DNA of 64,000 bases from contig VDFB02270651.1 in assembly GCA_007258455.2 (NCBI GenBank), forward strand, positions 496,079,370-496,143,369, given 5' to 3'. The notes beneath the pieces are model-generated. The model had not been told where the DNA came from and did not search any database. It worked only from the letters and a program-made list of their open reading frames with translations. This DNA comes from Sequoia sempervirens. Its lineage: Eukaryota; Streptophyta; Pinopsida; Cupressales; Cupressaceae. Shown here in pieces: positions 60,798 through 64,000 of this stretch; positions within the stretch are counted from its first letter, which is position 1; each line of letters opens with the position of its first letter. Both the position numbers and the translations under genes were made by a program.

Positions 60798-63535
60798 ATG
60801 AGTGAATCCAGTGTTAAGGAAAAAGGACCTAAGAGGTTCGTGGAGGACGATTTAATGAAGCAATTACTTGGATCTACCAAAAGAGCTAAGCATGCTCAGG
60901 GCACGAGAGTATTGACAGACAAATTGCATGACTTGGCCGAATAGATAGGTGATGTCATCCCTATGCATGGTTGGACACTTTTCGAGTAAACATACAAAAG
61001 TAAATTGCATAGGCCAATGTGAAACCTATGGACTTCTAATTTGGGAAAGATGGTGGTTCTGAATGTTTTTGATGTGGATTTGGTCAAAGTCCTAGAACAG
61101 GGTTATGATGAAAAGGATAGGATGATTAGAAGCTGAAAAGGTGCCCCTTTGTTGGAAATTTCAAGGCAACGGATCATTGACACATTTGACCTAAATTTGT
61201 TTGCTAGTGTTACAATTGATTTCAATTCCCTTTGCAAAAAATGGGAAAAGGATAAGCACAAATTTAGGGTATTGTGGCTCCCACAACACAAAAGGAGGGA
61301 TGTTGACCGAAGATTGGTTAGATTTGCTAAGAATGAAGTAGAGCCATTTGGCTTTGACATTTTTTAGGACTACTTCATCCACACATACTTTGCCTTATGT
61401 CAAGTCCTTGGGGAGGATTACAAGATAAAAATGCCCATTTATATGATGATGTTGGTAGTTGGCATTCAACACAAAGATATCAATAGGAGTTTTGATTATG
61501 CCGCTTTCATAGCTGAGGGGATCCACAAGCAGCTCATAGCCTTAAAAGACCCTAAGGTTGGTCTTCATTTCAAGTGGTATTCACTGCTCATGGATATGAT
61601 TCTGTATGGTGGGGCTAAGGTGTGGCAAAAGCCCATGGATTTGAAAACTCATGATTTAGAAGGGAGAAGGCTACCTATCCAAATGTGGACACATATATGG
61701 GACTCCACTTGCAACACATCAAATTACTTGGCTTTTGAGAATACTTTTGTGCTAGATGTGTTGGAGAATCCTGGCTACAAGCCAAAAAGCAGAATTTTTG
61801 AGAATATTATTAAATTCTTGAGGCCACTACAGTTTAATCCCGAATTGAATATTGATCACACCTGAGGAGATTGGTATCTGCATGCCAATTGCATAATTTT
61901 CAAGGCGTATGGTACACCAGTGCAACCCCATTGCCTCCCAATGTATGTAACAGATAGGATGGCATTTATGGAAGTCTCGCTCAATGAAGCTAAAAAAGTT
62001 CATTTCAGGTTGATTAAGAAGGGATCATTGATCCTAGGATGCATAAGGTTCTCCCATTCCATTGTCACTACTAAAGAGGGACTAGAAATATTCCCTTCAA
62101 ATTTGCAAGCTTATGGGATGAAAGTGGACCCTATTAGGAATTGTGATCTTGAAGGGTATATCAGCAAGATGAGAATAGAAAGAGGTAGATTTTAGTTCTA
62201 CCATCATTTCCATGCTTCTGATGATGTAATAAGAAACCTCAAAACTAATGAGGAGGTTATGGAAAGGAAAAAGCAATGGACATTTATGGTCCAAATAGAA
62301 GAGAAAAGAATAAAGATCAATCCCTCCTATGTGAGTCCATTTGCAAAATATACAAACCCCATGGAGAGGAAGGAGATTGGTAAAAGAAAGTGGTATTCTT
62401 TTTTTACCTTAATGGGGATCTTGCCTCGGCCATTGACACAATAAGAAATCAGGATGAAGGGCCCTTTACATCTGATGAGCAAGTAGAGAAAGCATACTTT
62501 GGCTTAGGGTTCAGTCCAAGATTGCAAACATTGGCTATATGGGTAATGGTCCTTGCTACAAACAAGCCTAGAGTGGCCGGATCAATAGAAGAGATTACAA
62601 TAAATGTGATCATAAACAGAACTTCAGATACTTCAGCACCATAGGCAACACAATTGGTGGTGCATATAGCTATGTTCAGTGTAGAGATTGGCAAGAGACA
62701 AGAGGAAGCATATGAAGACTTACATGCTAAGTATGTAAAAGTACAAGACAAATACAATAAAGTTGTTGCTTGGCTTCCACCTCCTCAAATTGCAGCTCCA
62801 CCACCTCCTCCACCCACATCAATTGAATTCTCAGCTCAAGATAGAGAAACTATGTTTCTAAGGATTAAAGAATTGAAAGAACAGCTGAAGCAAAGCAAGG
62901 AAAATGAGAGGAAGACCAAGGAGGAGGCTAAAAATGTACTTACTGATATTATTGATGACCCATTAGGTCATAGATTGTCATGTGTATTACACAAGATTGA
63001 GGGAGCTTGGAGTGCCTTTGATGGATTACACAAGTCTTATGGTAAGCATAAGCAAATACAAACCAGCATCCAAGATGTGTTGAGCAAGCGAATCCTTAGG
63101 GCCACTTCAATAAAGGAATTGATAAAGATGACATCTTTTGATGGAAGTGCCCCCAAGAATTTGGCACAAATTCATGAACAAATTGAATTATTGGGGAGGT
63201 TTATGTCTTTCAGACAAAACTAGACATGCAGTTTAAATCAAAATTGAAAATGTTTGAAGGCATGGAGAAAGGAATAATGCCTAAGACAATGTATGTTTTA
63301 GGATCAATCAAGCCTTTGGATGTTTGGAAGGCTGATTTTGCAGGCATCATTCCATTGTTGTCATCATATATCTACAAAGATGGCAAACTAGAGTTAGCTA
63401 TGCTAAACAATTCAATTGATGATCTGTTTAAGTTAGAGACTAACCTGGACAATTTTGCTAAGGAAACAAGAGCCATAACAAATGCAAGATATAATGCACA
63501 CAACAATAAGGTGCAAAAGCTCTTGGATTGCAACT
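60798..63535 (+). pseudogene. Long decayed reading frame of unknown family in an LTR element
   Basis: One reading frame of about 900 codons, starting MSESSVKEKGPKRFVEDDLM, can be followed with a handful of stops (for example 60942, 61365, 61863, 62193) and two frameshifts: in a T-run near 62400 and near 63218. Segments: LPQHKRRDVDRRLVRFAKNE; MPIYMMMLVVGIQHKDINRS; HFKWYSLLMDMILYGG; RLPIQMWTHIWDST; VQPHCLPMYVTDRMAFMEV. Next come a proline run (PPPPPPTSIEF) and a coiled coil (FLRIKELKEQLKQSKENERK). A C-terminal block has SIKELIKMTSFDGSAPKNLA and IKPLDVWKADFAGIIPLLSS. I see no gag zinc knuckle, protease, integrase or reverse transcriptase. It looks like a non-autonomous element with its own ORF; function unknown. 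Confidence 0.6.
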
Positions 63536-64000
63536 AGCCCATAGAAGAGGAGTATAGTTCGTGTGTTGATAAGTATGTTTAGTATCTCCCGTGCTCCTCT
63601 TGCCCTTTTTGCAGTGTTGGGGCCTATTTTGTCTTATATGGCCCAATTAGCTTTCTCCTCAGTGGTTTTTGAAGTTGTTGAAGGTGATGGAAAGGCTCAA
63701 CAAAGTACTTGTACTTCTACCTTTCTTCTTCCATCATTTTGGGATCATCAAGTTCAATGACATATGCAACTATCTTGGCCTTGTAATAGAATATTTGTCT
63801 TTCCCCGTGGGGTAGTTGTAACTTGTTTTGTCAAATCTTTAAAGGATAGGATTGCGAAATGAAAATGTGACATCTGTCCATGGCCTGAAGCTTGTTTGCT
63901 CCCTTGTTTTTATAAAAGGGAATTCAAGGCCATTTTGAAAAGGATCTTGAAAATTTTGTAATCGGGGCACTTTTGTAATTTCAGTCTGTATATGGCTAGT
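63536..64000. other. Internal region downstream of the unknown ORF
   Basis: T-rich sequence with short frames only. It is presumably the 3' non-coding part of the LTR element that continues right of the window. Confidence 0.4.

Overview
The window looks like nuclear DNA of a seed plant with a very large, repeat-rich genome. A gymnosperm is my best guess, from the huge intron, the transposon types and the nesting; this is inference, since no species marker is present. The one gene that looks alive is the plant DNA topoisomerase VI subunit B gene (TOP6B), on the plus strand. Eight consecutive internal exons are readable: two at 23914-25043 and six at 53648-55576. They are separated by a single intron of 28,604 bases, and the gene continues past the right edge. 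I found neither the upstream exon carrying the first ATPase motif nor the downstream exons, so much or all of the window may lie inside this one gene.

Layout, left to right. 1-12002 is a nest: an old minus-strand Copia retrotransposon (A) is interrupted by a plus-strand Copia element (B, 3732-8582, 5-base target duplication TGATC) and by a hAT DNA transposon (hAT-1, left end outside the window). 12003-14960 holds an unidentified minus-strand coding remnant and small repeats. 14961-16845 is an almost pure pyrimidine tract of 1.9 kb. 17787-19006 holds two broken cell-wall glycosyltransferase-type genes joined tail to tail: a UDP-arabinopyranose mutase/RGP-like pseudogene and a GT47 exostosin-like fragment. 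23112-23360 is a tRNA-like SINE.

The TOP6B giant intron (25044-53647) holds a short non-autonomous hAT element (25995-27077) and a LINE 3' fragment. It also holds a LINE (29862-38478, 20-base target duplication) that itself contains hAT-2 (32595-35964, 8-base duplication) and an LTR-like insert. A decayed third hAT follows, split by a solo LTR (39145-41401, duplication ATAAT) that carries a SINE (39467-39660, 17-base duplication). Further right are Gypsy-like protease remains, a region peppered with GTAYGAC-type motifs, several LTRs and a fourth hAT fragment. The last intron (55577 onward) contains a Copia-type LTR and primer-binding site followed by a decayed reading frame of about 900 codons (60798-63535) that I do not recognise.

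hAT-1, hAT-2 and the short element at 25995 share terminal repeats of the type CTAxGTxxCCGGTTCG and subterminal GGTTCG-like repeats; hAT-1 and hAT-2 also share both intron positions. They therefore form one autonomous/non-autonomous family. No rRNA gene, tRNA gene, CRISPR array or bacterial-type operon was seen.
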